Positions 23,937 to 32,966 are shown, counted from the first letter of the stretch. The stretch: DNA of 64,000 nt from Acetobacterium malicum subsp. dehalogenans DSM 11527 (GCF_000472665.1 NZ_AXAC01000003.1:189642-253641); one strand, 5' to 3'. A program made the numbers and translations. The notes: generated by a model not told the origin, from the sequence alone.

Positions 23937-24857
23937 ATGGCAGCTAAAATTCTATTAGTCGGTAGTGTTATGATGGATCTTATTCTTCGGTGTGAACGGG
24001 CGCCAGAACCCAGTGAAAGTGTTTTAGGGCATGATTACCGCAATGCACCAGGAGGAAAGGGCAGTAATGCGGCCGTGGCAGCAGCCCGGACCGGCGCCCA
24101 GGTTTCGGCCTATGCCACTGTCGGCAATGATTCCAACGGTGAATATCTCCTCGATTGCTGGAAAAAAGAAGGCGTGGATACTACCTTCACCATCGTTAAA
24201 GATGGTGCCAATACCGGTTTTGTAGCCATCACCCTGGAAGACAACGGTCAAAACCGCCTGATTATCTTCCCGGGTGCCAATATGCTGACCCCTCCCGACG
24301 AACTGGAAAAAGTGTTTGGAAACGATTTTGATGCCGTCCTGTTGCAGTTTGAAATCCCACTGGAAACCAATGCCAAAGCCATCGAACTGGCCAACAAAAA
24401 AGGCATCATCACCGTTCTGGATGCTGGTCCGGCCCAGGATTACCCGCTGGAAAAACTGCCACCGGTGACCATCCTGTCCCCCAACGAAACCGAAACCAAA
24501 GCTCTGGTCGGTATCTATCCCGCTGATGAAGAATCCTGTCGGGCCGCCGCCAAAAAACTGATGGAACGCAACGGCTGTAAATTTGTGGTCCTGAAACTGG
24601 GCGATCGTGGCTCGTATCTCTATGGCGATGGTCTGGATGTGATGGTCCCGCCCTACAAGGTTGACGCCATCGATCCCACCGCCGCCGGTGATGCCTACAC
24701 CGGTACCCTGGCCAAGGCCTTTGTCGAAATGGGCGACCTGGTTGAGGCGGCCAAGTATGCCAGCGCTTCTGGCGCCCTGACCTGTACCCAACTGGGTGCC
24801 CAGCCGTCGCTGCCCACCGCTGCCGAAATTGATGCCTTCCTGGCCACCCAGAAATAA
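23937..24857 (+). CDS. PfkB/ribokinase-family sugar kinase
   Basis: The 306-residue protein has PfkB signature 1 (G-G-K-G-S-N-A-A-V-A-A-A-R near 39) and signature 2 (D-P-T-A-A-G-D-A-Y-T-G near 247), in which the second Asp is the catalytic base. The usual ribokinase form is D-T-x-G-A-G-D, so Pro and Ala are substitutions. Substrate-lid residues N-x-x-E appear as L-S-P-N-E-T-E. It is the length of ribokinase and closest in layout to RbsK, but the sugar is not certain. GGAGGCTACTT precedes the ATG. It stands alone, with a palindromic operator upstream. Confidence 0.9.
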   Translation: MAAKILLVGSVMMDLILRCERAPEPSESVLGHDYRNAPGGKGSNAAVAAARTGAQVSAYATVGNDSNGEYLLDCWKKEGVDTTFTIVKDGANTGFVAITLEDNGQNRLIIFPGANMLTPPDELEKVFGNDFDAVLLQFEIPLETNAKAIELANKKGIITVLDAGPAQDYPLEKLPPVTILSPNETETKALVGIYPADEESCRAAAKKLMERNGCKFVVLKLGDRGSYLYGDGLDVMVPPYKVDAIDPTAAGDAYTGTLAKAFVEMGDLVEAAKYASASGALTCTQLGAQPSLPTAAEIDAFLATQK

Positions 24858-24888
24858 GCCCAAAATTAATGCTGCGGTTGGCTAAAAC

Positions 24889-24914
24889 TGCCGTATCGAC
24901 CAATTATTAATCAA
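24889..24914 (-). repeat. Family-1 repeat remnant (one end)
   Basis: CTGCCGTATCGACCAATTATTAATC matches the outer end of family 1 with three changes; the rest is missing. Confidence 0.6.
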
Positions 24915-24930
24915 AATGAACTAAAGAACA

Positions 24931-24970
24931 AAAAAGCAACAAACCGATTTAAGGCTTGTTGCTTTTTTAT
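24931..24970. terminator. Bidirectional terminator after the sugar kinase
   Basis: AAAAAGCAACAA...TTGTTGCTTTTTT forms a stem serving the two converging genes. Confidence 0.92.
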
Positions 24971-24979
24971 TGCCAGCTT

Positions 24980-25750
24980 TTATGATAGTTCCACCCCGAA
25001 ATAGCTTTTCAAGGCGTCTTTGATGGCGGCATCACCGCTGATGGTGGTTTCAGTCAGCGTCTCACCATCGGCAATCTTTAAGCTGCCGTCAAAATAGGTG
25101 ATCTTGCCGGTGGCGGTGACCAGGGCGCACATCTGGGCCTGTCTGAAAAAGGACTCCGGAAAAGTGGCCGTATAATGGTTGGCGATCAGATAATCGGCCG
25201 GACAGCAGTCTTCCAAAGTAAAGGCGTAGATCGGTTCAAAACCGGTGGCGGTTTTAAACTCGACCCGGTAGCCATAATCCGGATCGGCGATCACCCGATG
25301 GATACGGCCCAGCTGTTCCTGCTCCTGACCTTCCTCAAATAACAGCGGTGCGGCCAGACTGTTGCCGCCAAAACCGACATCACAGAGCCATTGCTGACCA
25401 CCAGCTTGCACCAGCAAGACCATATGGGTTTTTCCCGAGTTGTCAAAACCCTCATGATAGACCCGGGCCAGATGCCGGGTAACCGGAAAGCCCAGCTCGG
25501 TCAGCACCGCCGCAAAGAGGGTATTCATTTCAAAACAATAACCGCCGCGATGGTTTTTGACGATCTTTACAAAAAGATCGTCAAGATCCAGGGAAATGTT
25601 TTTCCTGGCAAAAACATCGAGGTTCTCAAAGGGAATGTTCATCACATGGCCCAAATGCAGCTGTTTCAGGGTTTCGGCCAAAACCTGGCGGCCCCCATTA
25701 TAGTCAATTCGCTTAAAATAGTCGTCCAGGTTAAATAATTTATCCGGCAT
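24980..25750 (-). CDS. nat: Arylamine N-acetyltransferase
   Basis: The 256-residue enzyme transfers acetyl from acetyl-CoA to arylamines or hydrazines through a cysteine. The triad is visible: Cys72 in R-G-G-Y-C-F-E-M-N, His in T-H-M-V-L-L-V near 112, and Asp in C-D-V-G-F-G-G near 127. I-P-F-E-N-L near 39 is also diagnostic. The start at 25750 is chosen for AGGAGAACTT upstream; the frame continues to 25840 without a ribosome site. The natural substrate is unknown. Confidence 0.93.
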   Translation of the reverse strand: MPDKLFNLDDYFKRIDYNGGRQVLAETLKQLHLGHVMNIPFENLDVFARKNISLDLDDLFVKIVKNHRGGYCFEMNTLFAAVLTELGFPVTRHLARVYHEGFDNSGKTHMVLLVQAGGQQWLCDVGFGGNSLAAPLLFEEGQEQEQLGRIHRVIADPDYGYRVEFKTATGFEPIYAFTLEDCCPADYLIANHYTATFPESFFRQAQMCALVTATGKITYFDGSLKIADGETLTETTISGDAAIKDALKSYFGVELS

Positions 25751-25880
25751 AAGTTCTCCTTTATTAGTTTCGTTTAAACTAACCCCAGTATACCAGAATT
25801 CCCGGAAAAATAAAGCGAAAAGGATTTTATTAAGGATCATTTATAAATGAAGCAACCCTGATTCTCAGCTAAGCACCCGT

Positions 25881-26222
25881 TCAATAGGCGACGACCTCTT
25901 TGATATTAAATTCCCGCCCGGATATCAAACGGAAATCTTCCGCCTGACAGTTCGGGCAAATCTTGCGGTGGTCAACCACATTAAAATGTTCATGGCACGT
26001 CTGACACTCCCCCAGGGCCGGCAACACGATGATTTCCAGTTTGGTCTCTTGATAGGGGGTGTCACAGACCGCCGCCGGATAACAGGCTTCCACAAAATGC
26101 GGAATAGTCTGGGACAATTGCCCAATCTCCAGAATAATCTTATCCACCCTGGTCAAATCATTGGCCACCGCAAATTCGTCAACGATTTTTATCACTTCAT
26201 AAACAATTCCCAGTTCATGCAT
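25881..26222 (-). CDS. hypA: Hydrogenase nickel-insertion accessory protein HypA
   Basis: This 113-residue protein binds nickel through the N-terminal M-H-E-L (His2 is the ligand). It has a structural zinc site with two C-x-x-C pairs (G-E-C-Q-T-C and K-I-C-P-N-C). With HypB it delivers Ni to [NiFe] hydrogenase. It is the third gene of hypB - flavoprotein - hypA on the minus strand but is separated from the flavoprotein by a 190-bp repeat. No hydrogenase structural genes are in the window. Confidence 0.95.
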   Translation of the reverse strand: MHELGIVYEVIKIVDEFAVANDLTRVDKIILEIGQLSQTIPHFVEACYPAAVCDTPYQETKLEIIVLPALGECQTCHEHFNVVDHRKICPNCQAEDFRLISGREFNIKEVVAY

Positions 26223-26269
26223 GGCCTCACACCTCTTTTTCTTGTATTTTTACTTAATCAACAAACCGA

Positions 26270-26459
26270 GTACCGACAAATGTTACATCATGTTGTATGC
26301 ATCGGAGCGAACAGGTTGATAAACCTGTCCAATTCTGCGCCAAGGCAACGAGCCAATCATAAGCTTGCTTATAGTTGGCGACTGCCCGCGACCAATGCGA
26401 AAGGAGTGTAGCGGCTTTCGCATGGCGCGGCGAACAACAGATTAACATTTGATCGGTAC
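26270..26459 (+). repeat. Family-1 palindromic repeat, long form (190 bp), before hypA
   Basis: GTACCGACAAATGTTACATC to TAACATTTGATCGGTAC. Both ends carry the same compensating change (AAATGTTA / TAACATTT instead of CAATTGTTA / TAACAATTG), so pairing is kept. The internal module GGCAACGAGCCAATCATAAG is present. Confidence 0.9.
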
Positions 26460-26486
26460 GATAGCGAAGTGCTACCCGCTAGTTTC

Positions 26487-29261
26487 TTATCGGGTTTCTG
26501 CAAAAGGGTTGACCTTGTTCAGCATGATTTTGGCTTTTCGGCCGACCGCTTTTTTAAGAATCGCCTTGGGTAAGTCGTCGATTTCATAGCCCATCTGATC
26601 ATAAACCCGTTCTAACGTAATCGCCTCAAATTTACATTTCAGTGTACAGGCTCCGCAACCGACACAGAGGTACTCATCGACCTTGCTGGCACCGCAGCTT
26701 AAGCAACGAGCCGTTTCTTTCTGGATCTGGGCTTCAGTTAAGACCCCGCGCAAATCTTTAAAGGTCGTTTTCGAGACCTGACCATCGACATGGGCGATTC
26801 GTTGGCGCTCGGTGCCATCATAATCGATGCGCGCATCCAGATTGTCCTTATCCAGCATCGTATAGGTATGATTGTCACGGCCAAAAACCAGGGACTGCCC
26901 CTTCTGAACAAATCGGTGAATCGAAACCGCGGCTTCTTTACCGGCCGCAATCGCGTCAATGGCCAGTTTGGGGCCGCTGGCAACATCACCGCCGGAAAAG
27001 ATGTCTTCTCGTGAAGATTGTAAGGTGACCGGATCGACGGCCACGGTGTTGCGACTGGTTAATAAAACCGCTTCGCCGGCAAACAAATCGCCATAAACAT
27101 AGGTTTGTCCCACTGACAGGATCACCCCGTCACAGGCGACGATCATCCGATCCGCTTCTTCAAATTGGGGATTGAAACGACCGACGGCATCAACGGTTGC
27201 CAGGCAGCGCTTAAATTCCACCCCGGTAACCTTGCCGCTTTCAGTGATAATCCGGGTTGGTCCCCAGCCATTGTGAATGCCGATTTCCTCACTCAGGGCC
27301 TCAGCTACTTCCTCAGGATGGGCAGGCATCTGATCCCGGGCTTCCAGACAGTACAAATCGGTCTGGTCGACACCTTCCAGCCGGGTCGCACTGCGGGCCA
27401 CATCGATGGCCACATTGCCGCCGCCGATTACCACGACCTTACCCTTAACATTGGTTTGTTCCGCTAAATTGGTGCGGCGCAGAAAATCCACCCCACTAAA
27501 GACACCATCAGCCGTTTCGCCATCAATCCCCAGGGTTCGTCCAGCCTGGGCCCCAATGGCCACATAAAAGGCCTTAAAGCCCTGGTTGCGCAGCTCCTGA
27601 AGGGAAAGATCCCGGCCAATTTCAACCCCGGTTTCAAACGTGACGCCCAGCTCCCGGATCACCTCGATTTCGGCGCCTAAGACATCTTTTTCCAGTCGAT
27701 AGGAAGGAATGCCCAGACTCAGCATCCCGCCAAGGCGACGCTCTTTTTCAAAAACCGTGACATCGTAGCCGTCAATGGCCAGATCATAGGCACAGGTCAG
27801 TCCCGACGGGCCGGAACCGATAATCGCAATTTTCTTATCGCTGTAATCATGTCGTTTGACCGGCATAAAGCGGTTCGCCATTTCCAGGTCCTTTTCGGCA
27901 ATGAACTTTTTGATATCATCAACGGCCACCGCTTCGTCAATATCCCCCCGGGTACAATCTTCCTCACATAACCGCGGACAGATCCGACCGCACACCGCCG
28001 GCAGCGGATTGTGCTTCTTGATCAGCTCCAGGGCTTCAGTATAGCGTCCCTGGGAAGCCAGTTTGATATAACCCTGAACCGGGATATGGGCCGGACATTT
28101 GGTGATACAGGGAGCCGTTCCCGAATCCAGAACGTTTTTACGGTTGATCCGGTAATCGCGGTTCCACTTGTCCTGCTGCCACTCGGTATTACGGGGGGTC
28201 ACCTTGGTGACGGTCTCGTCAAGAGGCGTCTTGGAACACAGTTTCTGCCCCAGTCTGATGGCATTGGTGGGACAGACATCGACGCATTCACCGCAGGCCA
28301 CGCATTTGCTCTCATCCACCACCGACTTATAGTTGGACCGGACGATGTCGTTGTTCAGGTACTCGTTGGCCAGCCGCATCGCATAACAGCCGCAACCGCA
28401 GCAGTTGCAGATAGCATGGGTATGGCCGGGGGTATCGAGATTGGGGATCGAATGCATCAGGCCGTTATCTTCCGCCTTTTTGATAATATCAAAAGCCTCG
28501 GCCCGGGTGATTTCGCGGCCCCGCCCGGTTTTGATATAATACTCAGCGGCATGGTCCAGTTGAATACACATCTCTTCTTTCAGGTGGCCGCAGCCTTCGC
28601 CCATCGCTTCCCGGGAGGTCCGGCAGGAGCAATCCGACACCGAAAAGACACTGGCCTGATCCAAATGGTGGGAAACCTCTTCATAGGTCACTTTTTTAGA
28701 ATTGCCATCAATAGCCCGCTCAATCGGCAAAACCCGCATCGGTCCGCTGCCAATCGGCATGATGCCGACAGCCATGGGGCCTTTTTTGCCGCCAAAATAA
28801 TAAAACGCTTCGGCAACTTCGGGATGTTTAGCAACCAGTTCTTTGTTATTATTGATCATTTCCAGATGACCGGGGACAAAAATATCCTGCCAGTACAGAT
28901 CGACCCCTGCCACCGTATTGACAAAGGCAACCCCAGCCCAGGCAATATGTTCAAGGGCGGCGGTAACTTTGTCAAGGGGCTCCCCGGCTGCGGTAGCCAC
29001 CGCTTCGGCACTGAGTTTTTCCCGGAATTCCAGGTGCATCGCAATTTTAGCCTGATAGTTATCGAGAATCGGTGCCAGGGCATAATACTCGGGACCAAAG
29101 GGAATTGCTTCCCGACCGGTGCCCGCCTTGGTACGGCCGATTTTATTGGCCAGATCAACAATTTCCTGACGATAGGGCCGGTCATTGACATCCGCCCAGG
29201 TCAGGGCAAAATTAAAGCGGGTTGACTGGTTAAAACTTGTCGGTTCTGATTTATTGTTCAT
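26487..29261 (-). CDS. Large Fe-S/FAD oxidoreductase with GltD-like core (924 residues)
   Basis: The N-terminal 310 residues carry cysteine clusters (C-S-C-R..., C-N-C-C-G-C-G-C). Next is a ferredoxin motif C-V-A-C-G-E-C-V-D-V-C-P near 325, then a glutamate-synthase small-subunit-like region. That region has the Fe-S motif C-G-R-I-C-P-R-L-C-E-E-D-C and the FAD and NAD(P) Rossmann loops G-S-G-P-S-G and G-G-G-N-V-A. A last cluster C-V-G-C-G-A-C-T-L-K-C lies near 880. Such proteins pass electrons between NAD(P)H and ferredoxin-type partners; the partner is unknown. The start at 29261 has GAAGAGGAGATC upstream and overlaps nothing in hypB, which ends 14 bp before it. The position between hypB and hypA links it to hydrogen metabolism. 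Confidence 0.85.
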   Translation of the reverse strand: MNNKSEPTSFNQSTRFNFALTWADVNDRPYRQEIVDLANKIGRTKAGTGREAIPFGPEYYALAPILDNYQAKIAMHLEFREKLSAEAVATAAGEPLDKVTAALEHIAWAGVAFVNTVAGVDLYWQDIFVPGHLEMINNNKELVAKHPEVAEAFYYFGGKKGPMAVGIMPIGSGPMRVLPIERAIDGNSKKVTYEEVSHHLDQASVFSVSDCSCRTSREAMGEGCGHLKEEMCIQLDHAAEYYIKTGRGREITRAEAFDIIKKAEDNGLMHSIPNLDTPGHTHAICNCCGCGCYAMRLANEYLNNDIVRSNYKSVVDESKCVACGECVDVCPTNAIRLGQKLCSKTPLDETVTKVTPRNTEWQQDKWNRDYRINRKNVLDSGTAPCITKCPAHIPVQGYIKLASQGRYTEALELIKKHNPLPAVCGRICPRLCEEDCTRGDIDEAVAVDDIKKFIAEKDLEMANRFMPVKRHDYSDKKIAIIGSGPSGLTCAYDLAIDGYDVTVFEKERRLGGMLSLGIPSYRLEKDVLGAEIEVIRELGVTFETGVEIGRDLSLQELRNQGFKAFYVAIGAQAGRTLGIDGETADGVFSGVDFLRRTNLAEQTNVKGKVVVIGGGNVAIDVARSATRLEGVDQTDLYCLEARDQMPAHPEEVAEALSEEIGIHNGWGPTRIITESGKVTGVEFKRCLATVDAVGRFNPQFEEADRMIVACDGVILSVGQTYVYGDLFAGEAVLLTSRNTVAVDPVTLQSSREDIFSGGDVASGPKLAIDAIAAGKEAAVSIHRFVQKGQSLVFGRDNHTYTMLDKDNLDARIDYDGTERQRIAHVDGQVSKTTFKDLRGVLTEAQIQKETARCLSCGASKVDEYLCVGCGACTLKCKFEAITLERVYDQMGYEIDDLPKAILKKAVGRKAKIMLNKVNPFAETR

Positions 29262-29275
29262 TTTGATCTCCTCTT

Positions 29276-29959
29276 CTAACTCAATAATTCCGGTTGGTTC
29301 CAGTTTTTCACGGCCCTCCGCAGCCAGTCGGCCCATTCCCCGATGCCCTCGCCGGTTTTGGCGGAGATCGGAATGACAACCAGGTTGGGGTTGAGCTTGT
29401 TAACCCGGGCGCGCAGGACATCCAGATCAAAATCGAAGTGTTCCTGAACATCGATCTTATTGATCAGCAGCACATCCACCAGCGAAAACATCAGTGGATA
29501 TTTCAGCGGTTTGTCATCGCCTTCCGGGACACTGAGAATCATCGCATTTTTGGAGGCACCGGTATCAAACTCAGCCGGACAAACCAGATTGCCGACATTT
29601 TCCAGCACCACCAGATCAGTTTCCCCGGTGCCAATCCCCTCCAGACCCTGCCGGGTCATCCCGGCATCCAGATGACACATCCCGCCGGTATGGAGCTGAA
29701 TTACTTTGGTTCCCGTTTTAGCCACCGTGTGGGCATCCACATCGGAATCGATATCGGCTTCCAGAATGGCAATGTTCATCTCATCTTTCAGAGCTTCAAT
29801 GGTTCGCAGCAGGGTCGTCGTTTTTCCCGAGCCCGGCGACGACATCAGATTCAACAGAAAGGTCTGCTCCTGTTTTAATTCCTGCCGCAGCAGCTCCGCC
29901 TCCCGGTCATTATTTTCATAGACGCTTTTTTTGATTTCCAGAACCTTGTAGACTTCCAT
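29276..29959 (-). CDS. hypB: Hydrogenase nickel-incorporation GTPase HypB
   Basis: This 227-residue SIMIBI GTPase energises nickel insertion. The P-loop is S-S-P-G-S-G-K-T-T near 40, and the metal and GTP switch G-G-M-C-H-L-D-A has the paired Cys and His. E-N-V-G-N-L-V-C-P-A-E-F-D-T-G and N-K-I-D complete the site. It lacks the N-terminal C-x-x-C-G-C or histidine-rich nickel store of some HypB proteins. Its stop is followed 14 bp later by the large flavoprotein start, so they are in one operon. Confidence 0.96.
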   Translation of the reverse strand: MEVYKVLEIKKSVYENNDREAELLRQELKQEQTFLLNLMSSPGSGKTTTLLRTIEALKDEMNIAILEADIDSDVDAHTVAKTGTKVIQLHTGGMCHLDAGMTRQGLEGIGTGETDLVVLENVGNLVCPAEFDTGASKNAMILSVPEGDDKPLKYPLMFSLVDVLLINKIDVQEHFDFDLDVLRARVNKLNPNLVVIPISAKTGEGIGEWADWLRRAVKNWNQPELLS

Positions 29960-30000
29960 CTTATTTCTCGCTTTCTATTGATCTTAGTTAATTACAAAAC

Positions 30001-30060
30001 TCTCCAGATCGAACGATCATTGCTTTGTTGTTGGTTTTTAAAACAATTTTGTAGTATAAA
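30001..30060 (-). repeat. Family-2 repeat fragment
   Basis: CGAACGATCATTGCTTTG followed by GTTTTTAAAACAATTTTGTAG resembles one arm of family 2. The partner arm (GCGCAAATTGTTTGTGAGAA near 30308) is on the other side of the family-1 element at 30090. A family-1 element may therefore have landed inside a family-2 element here. Confidence 0.55.
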
Positions 30061-30089
30061 GATCAAGCTCATACGCTAACATCAAACCA

Positions 30090-30277
30090 GTACCGACAAT
30101 TGTTACATCATGTTGTACGCATCAAGGCGGACACGGCAACGCCTGTCCGAGCTTTCGCGAAGGCAACGAGCCAATCATAAGCTTGTTTATAGTTGGCGAC
30201 TGCCCGCGACTAATGCGAAAGAAGCGTAGCGGATTTCGCATGGTGTGGCGAACAACAGATTAACAATTGGTCGGTAC
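30090..30277 (+). repeat. Family-1 palindromic repeat, long form (188 bp), upstream of hypB
   Basis: GTACCGACAATTGTTACATC to TAACAATTGGTCGGTAC, with the internal module GGCAACGAGCCAATCATAAG and GTTGGCGACTGCCCGCGACT. It lies in the 590-bp gap before hypB. Confidence 0.9.
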
Positions 30278-30436
30278 GCTAGCGAAGTGCTTACCTAATT
30301 CCATCGCGCAAATTGTTTGTGAGAAACCAGCAGCGAAGCGCACGGCAGTTTACTAGTTTTGTAATTGTTTTCAGTGACTTCTTTGAACTGATTATAGTTC
30401 ATCTGATTATCTTTGACAACAATTTAACAGCGCATA

Positions 30437-30492
30437 AAAACACATCCCGTCAGCTGTTTTAACTTGGTGTTAACAACTTAACGGGATGTGTT
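30437..30492 (-). terminator. Terminator after the amine-oxidase-like gene
   Basis: Minus strand ACACATCCCGTTAAG...GACGGGATGTGTTTTTATG forms a stem of at least 11 bp followed by five T. Confidence 0.85.
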
Positions 30493-30550
30493 GATAAAAA
30501 AAGCCGGCTGTTACCGTAAATCTGTAAACAGCAAGCTAAAATAAATAAGT

Positions 30551-31780
30551 TTATGGTTGCGCGGGTCCAAAATAGTGGTTGGCAAAATCGCTGAGGTATT
30601 CGGTCAGTTTATCCAGGGTCGGAAAACAGGTCAGGCTGCCTGAAAAATAGATCCCCTGCTGACCCTGAAGAGCGTTAACCTGATCGTAAAAGCCGTTTTT
30701 TATCTCTACCCCGGTAACGTGCGGAAAGGTCTGCCATTGTTTGTAGGCAAACAGCCGCTCAGCCTTAAAGCCGGCTTGTTTCAGATCGGCGTCGATCTGG
30801 GCTTTTAAATCCTTAATCGGCAGATCGCCGGCGGCATAGGCGGTCAGCAGCGATCCGGGTTGATCCGGCTTGCTGCTGTACAACAGCAGCAGGTGTCCGT
30901 CTTTGTCAAAATTATGAGTGAAGTAACTGGTGGTTCGGTAGTTTTCCCGGGCCACATAGGCCAGCACATTGTAGGCTTTGCGTCGGTAGCAACCCATCAG
31001 GCGGGCATGGTCAGAGGCATGAATCACCAACCGGTCCAGCGGCACAGTGATCACCACCGCATCAAAATGTTCTTCGCCAACCGATGTTTCAATGGTCAGG
31101 CGGTTATTATCAATCGGGCTGATGCCAGTGACCGGAGTATTCAACCTAAGATCATCCAGCCGCTCCGACAATTTGGCAATAATTTCGTTGGCGCCGTTGG
31201 AAAAACTGATCAGCTTCCGGGACTCGATCATCGAGGACAGGGTCATGATATCCAGATACTTCAGAGCATAGATGGCCGGAATCTCACTGGACTTCCCAAA
31301 GCCAAAGGCCACCAGATGGGGCGCATAAACCCGCATCAGGGTGTACAGTTTGTTTTCGTTGCACCAAGATTCAAAGGATTGGGTCAGCGCATCGGGAATA
31401 TTCCCCCAACCCGGAGCACTTAAGGCCGCCTGATAGGGGGCCAGGTATTCCGGCAGCCGCTTAAGTTGCTCCTGAAAACCGGCAATCTCCGCGGGACCGA
31501 TCTGGGCCTGTTTTTCACCATCTGGGCCCAGAAAACTGCGGTGAAAATACTTATACTCGGCTTTGACGCCCAACTGCCGCAAAAATTTCATCAACGACTC
31601 GGAGGTTCCCAACACCGACCCCAGCTCGCAGAATTCTTTTTTGTGAAAGACGCTCAAGCAATGCCCTCCGGCTCGTTCTTCCGCTTCAAAAACCGTGACC
31701 TGATGACCGGCTTTTTCCAGAAAATAGGCCAGCGTCAAACCGCTGTATCCGCCGCCCACCACGGCTATCTGCTTTTTCAT
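30551..31780 (-). CDS. FAD-dependent amine-oxidase/protoporphyrinogen-oxidase-like protein
   Basis: The 409-residue flavoprotein opens with a dinucleotide-binding fold V-V-G-G-G-Y-S-G-L-T-L-A-Y-F-L-E and the acidic end V-F-E-A-E, followed by the R-A-G-G-H motif. These features define the flavin amine oxidase and phytoene-desaturase superfamily. A C-terminal G-I-Y-F-S-G-S-L-T-C near 380 is the second FAD contact. The substrate is unknown; there are no carotenoid or haem genes nearby. AGGAGCGAC precedes the ATG, and a terminator follows the gene. Confidence 0.8.
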   Translation of the reverse strand: MKKQIAVVGGGYSGLTLAYFLEKAGHQVTVFEAEERAGGHCLSVFHKKEFCELGSVLGTSESLMKFLRQLGVKAEYKYFHRSFLGPDGEKQAQIGPAEIAGFQEQLKRLPEYLAPYQAALSAPGWGNIPDALTQSFESWCNENKLYTLMRVYAPHLVAFGFGKSSEIPAIYALKYLDIMTLSSMIESRKLISFSNGANEIIAKLSERLDDLRLNTPVTGISPIDNNRLTIETSVGEEHFDAVVITVPLDRLVIHASDHARLMGCYRRKAYNVLAYVARENYRTTSYFTHNFDKDGHLLLLYSSKPDQPGSLLTAYAAGDLPIKDLKAQIDADLKQAGFKAERLFAYKQWQTFPHVTGVEIKNGFYDQVNALQGQQGIYFSGSLTCFPTLDKLTEYLSDFANHYFGPAQP

Positions 31781-31847
31781 TGTCGCTCCTCTCCGGGCTG
31801 ACCGGCAGTACTAAACACCGCCGCGAACCGCAACTCTTTTTGCACCC

Positions 31848-32885
31848 TTAATACTTCCGATTAACATAGGACCACAAGGGCAGGGTTACCCCGGGACCAT
31901 TGGCGTCGATGACGATTTCCATTGGCGTTTTGTGACTGTTTTTACCATAACCCAGCGGCAGCTTAAGATTATAATCACGAACAAACTGCTGAAAGCCGTC
32001 CTTGATCATATCAAAAGAATCGGGTGACGCCAGAAGCGATTCCAGATAAGCCCCGCTTTTCTGGTTGAATACCTGTACTGTTTTGGAGTAAAGATTATTT
32101 TTCTGCTCCCAAATCACCTGTCTGATATTCATTTCCCGGAGCTTGCTGGAGTAAAGATGGCGGCTGTGGATTCTGCCGGTGGTATACTCCACTTGATGGG
32201 GCGTCATAATCCAGCTGGGCTGCATCAGCAACGCATTGCCCATCGGGACGGCTACCCCCAGCAACAGGTCCAGGGCGCAGTCGGCATTTTTTTTGGTATA
32301 CAGCCGGGCACAGGCCACGCCGCTGATTAAATCCACCACCGCATACTGATAAAGTTTGCCAATCCCCGGCTGATACTCCCGTTCCACCGTCCAGGCCAGC
32401 CAGCATTCGCCCACCGTCAGCTGTGCCGGTTCCGGCGCCCGAGTGGACCGGACTTCACGATCAGCCGCTGCGGATTGATGCTCTGCGGCGCTGATTTTCC
32501 GGCTATAATGCCTGCGGGCCAGTTTGTGATTAAGATCGTGACGGCGCATAATATTATAGACGCCGCTGTTGCTGATGTTCAGATCCTGTTCTTCCAGCAG
32601 CCAGGCAATGCTCTGGGGGCCATAGTCCGGAAAGGAAACGATTGCATCCAGCACGGCCTGCTCCACCGTCAGCGCCGCTTTATTGGGCGGCACAAAATGG
32701 CGGACCTGATCCTTCAATCCGGCCAGGCCCTGTTCATCAAAGCGTTTATGCCAGCGATAATAGAGGGTCCGGGAAATCCGGTACTTTTTACAGGCTGCAC
32801 TGACCCCCTGTTCCTGCCCACAGAGCAGAATTTCATGGCGGCGTTTGATTGTTGCTTCTTCCTGATCTTTGACAGCTTTTTCCAT
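31848..32885 (-). CDS. Transposase-like protein lacking the DDE catalytic residues
   Basis: The 345-residue protein has an N-terminal helix-turn-helix (V-S-A-A-C-K-K-Y-R-I-S-R-T-L-Y-Y-R-W). A second DNA-binding region (Y-G-P-Q-S-I-A-W-L-L) and an rve/RNase H-like fold as in IS481-type transposases follow. In active relatives the first acid lies in 'W-x-x-D-x-K/T' and the second in 'T-D-N-G-x-E-F'. Here these read C-W-L-A-W-T-V-E and M-T-P-H-Q-V-E-Y, and the K-V-E-R-S-H segment reads Y-S-K-T-V-Q-V. All three acids are therefore absent, yet the frame is full length with AAAAGGAGATC upstream. No terminal inverted repeats were seen. It may be a domesticated DNA-binding protein. Confidence 0.75.
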   Translation of the reverse strand: MEKAVKDQEEATIKRRHEILLCGQEQGVSAACKKYRISRTLYYRWHKRFDEQGLAGLKDQVRHFVPPNKAALTVEQAVLDAIVSFPDYGPQSIAWLLEEQDLNISNSGVYNIMRRHDLNHKLARRHYSRKISAAEHQSAAADREVRSTRAPEPAQLTVGECWLAWTVEREYQPGIGKLYQYAVVDLISGVACARLYTKKNADCALDLLLGVAVPMGNALLMQPSWIMTPHQVEYTTGRIHSRHLYSSKLREMNIRQVIWEQKNNLYSKTVQVFNQKSGAYLESLLASPDSFDMIKDGFQQFVRDYNLKLPLGYGKNSHKTPMEIVIDANGPGVTLPLWSYVNRKY

Positions 32886-32966
32886 CCGGCCGATCTCCTT
32901 TTCTGCAAACAGTTATTCTTTTATATTCTACTGCGTCTCGCGATTTCCGTCATTTTTTGGCGGGCC

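Noticed and set aside
24024..24863. Long minus-strand frame (279 codons) opposite the PfkB kinase
   Set aside because: It mirrors a well-supported kinase gene, is Gly/Phe/Gln rich as expected from the antisense of Ala/Thr-rich codons, and has no ribosome site or family.
28011..29225. 404-codon plus-strand frame opposite the large flavoprotein
   Set aside because: It is antisense of a clearly coding gene with motifs; no ribosome site and no recognisable domains.
31781..32966. Complete insertion sequence around the transposase-like gene
   Set aside because: No terminal inverted repeats or target duplications were found on either side.
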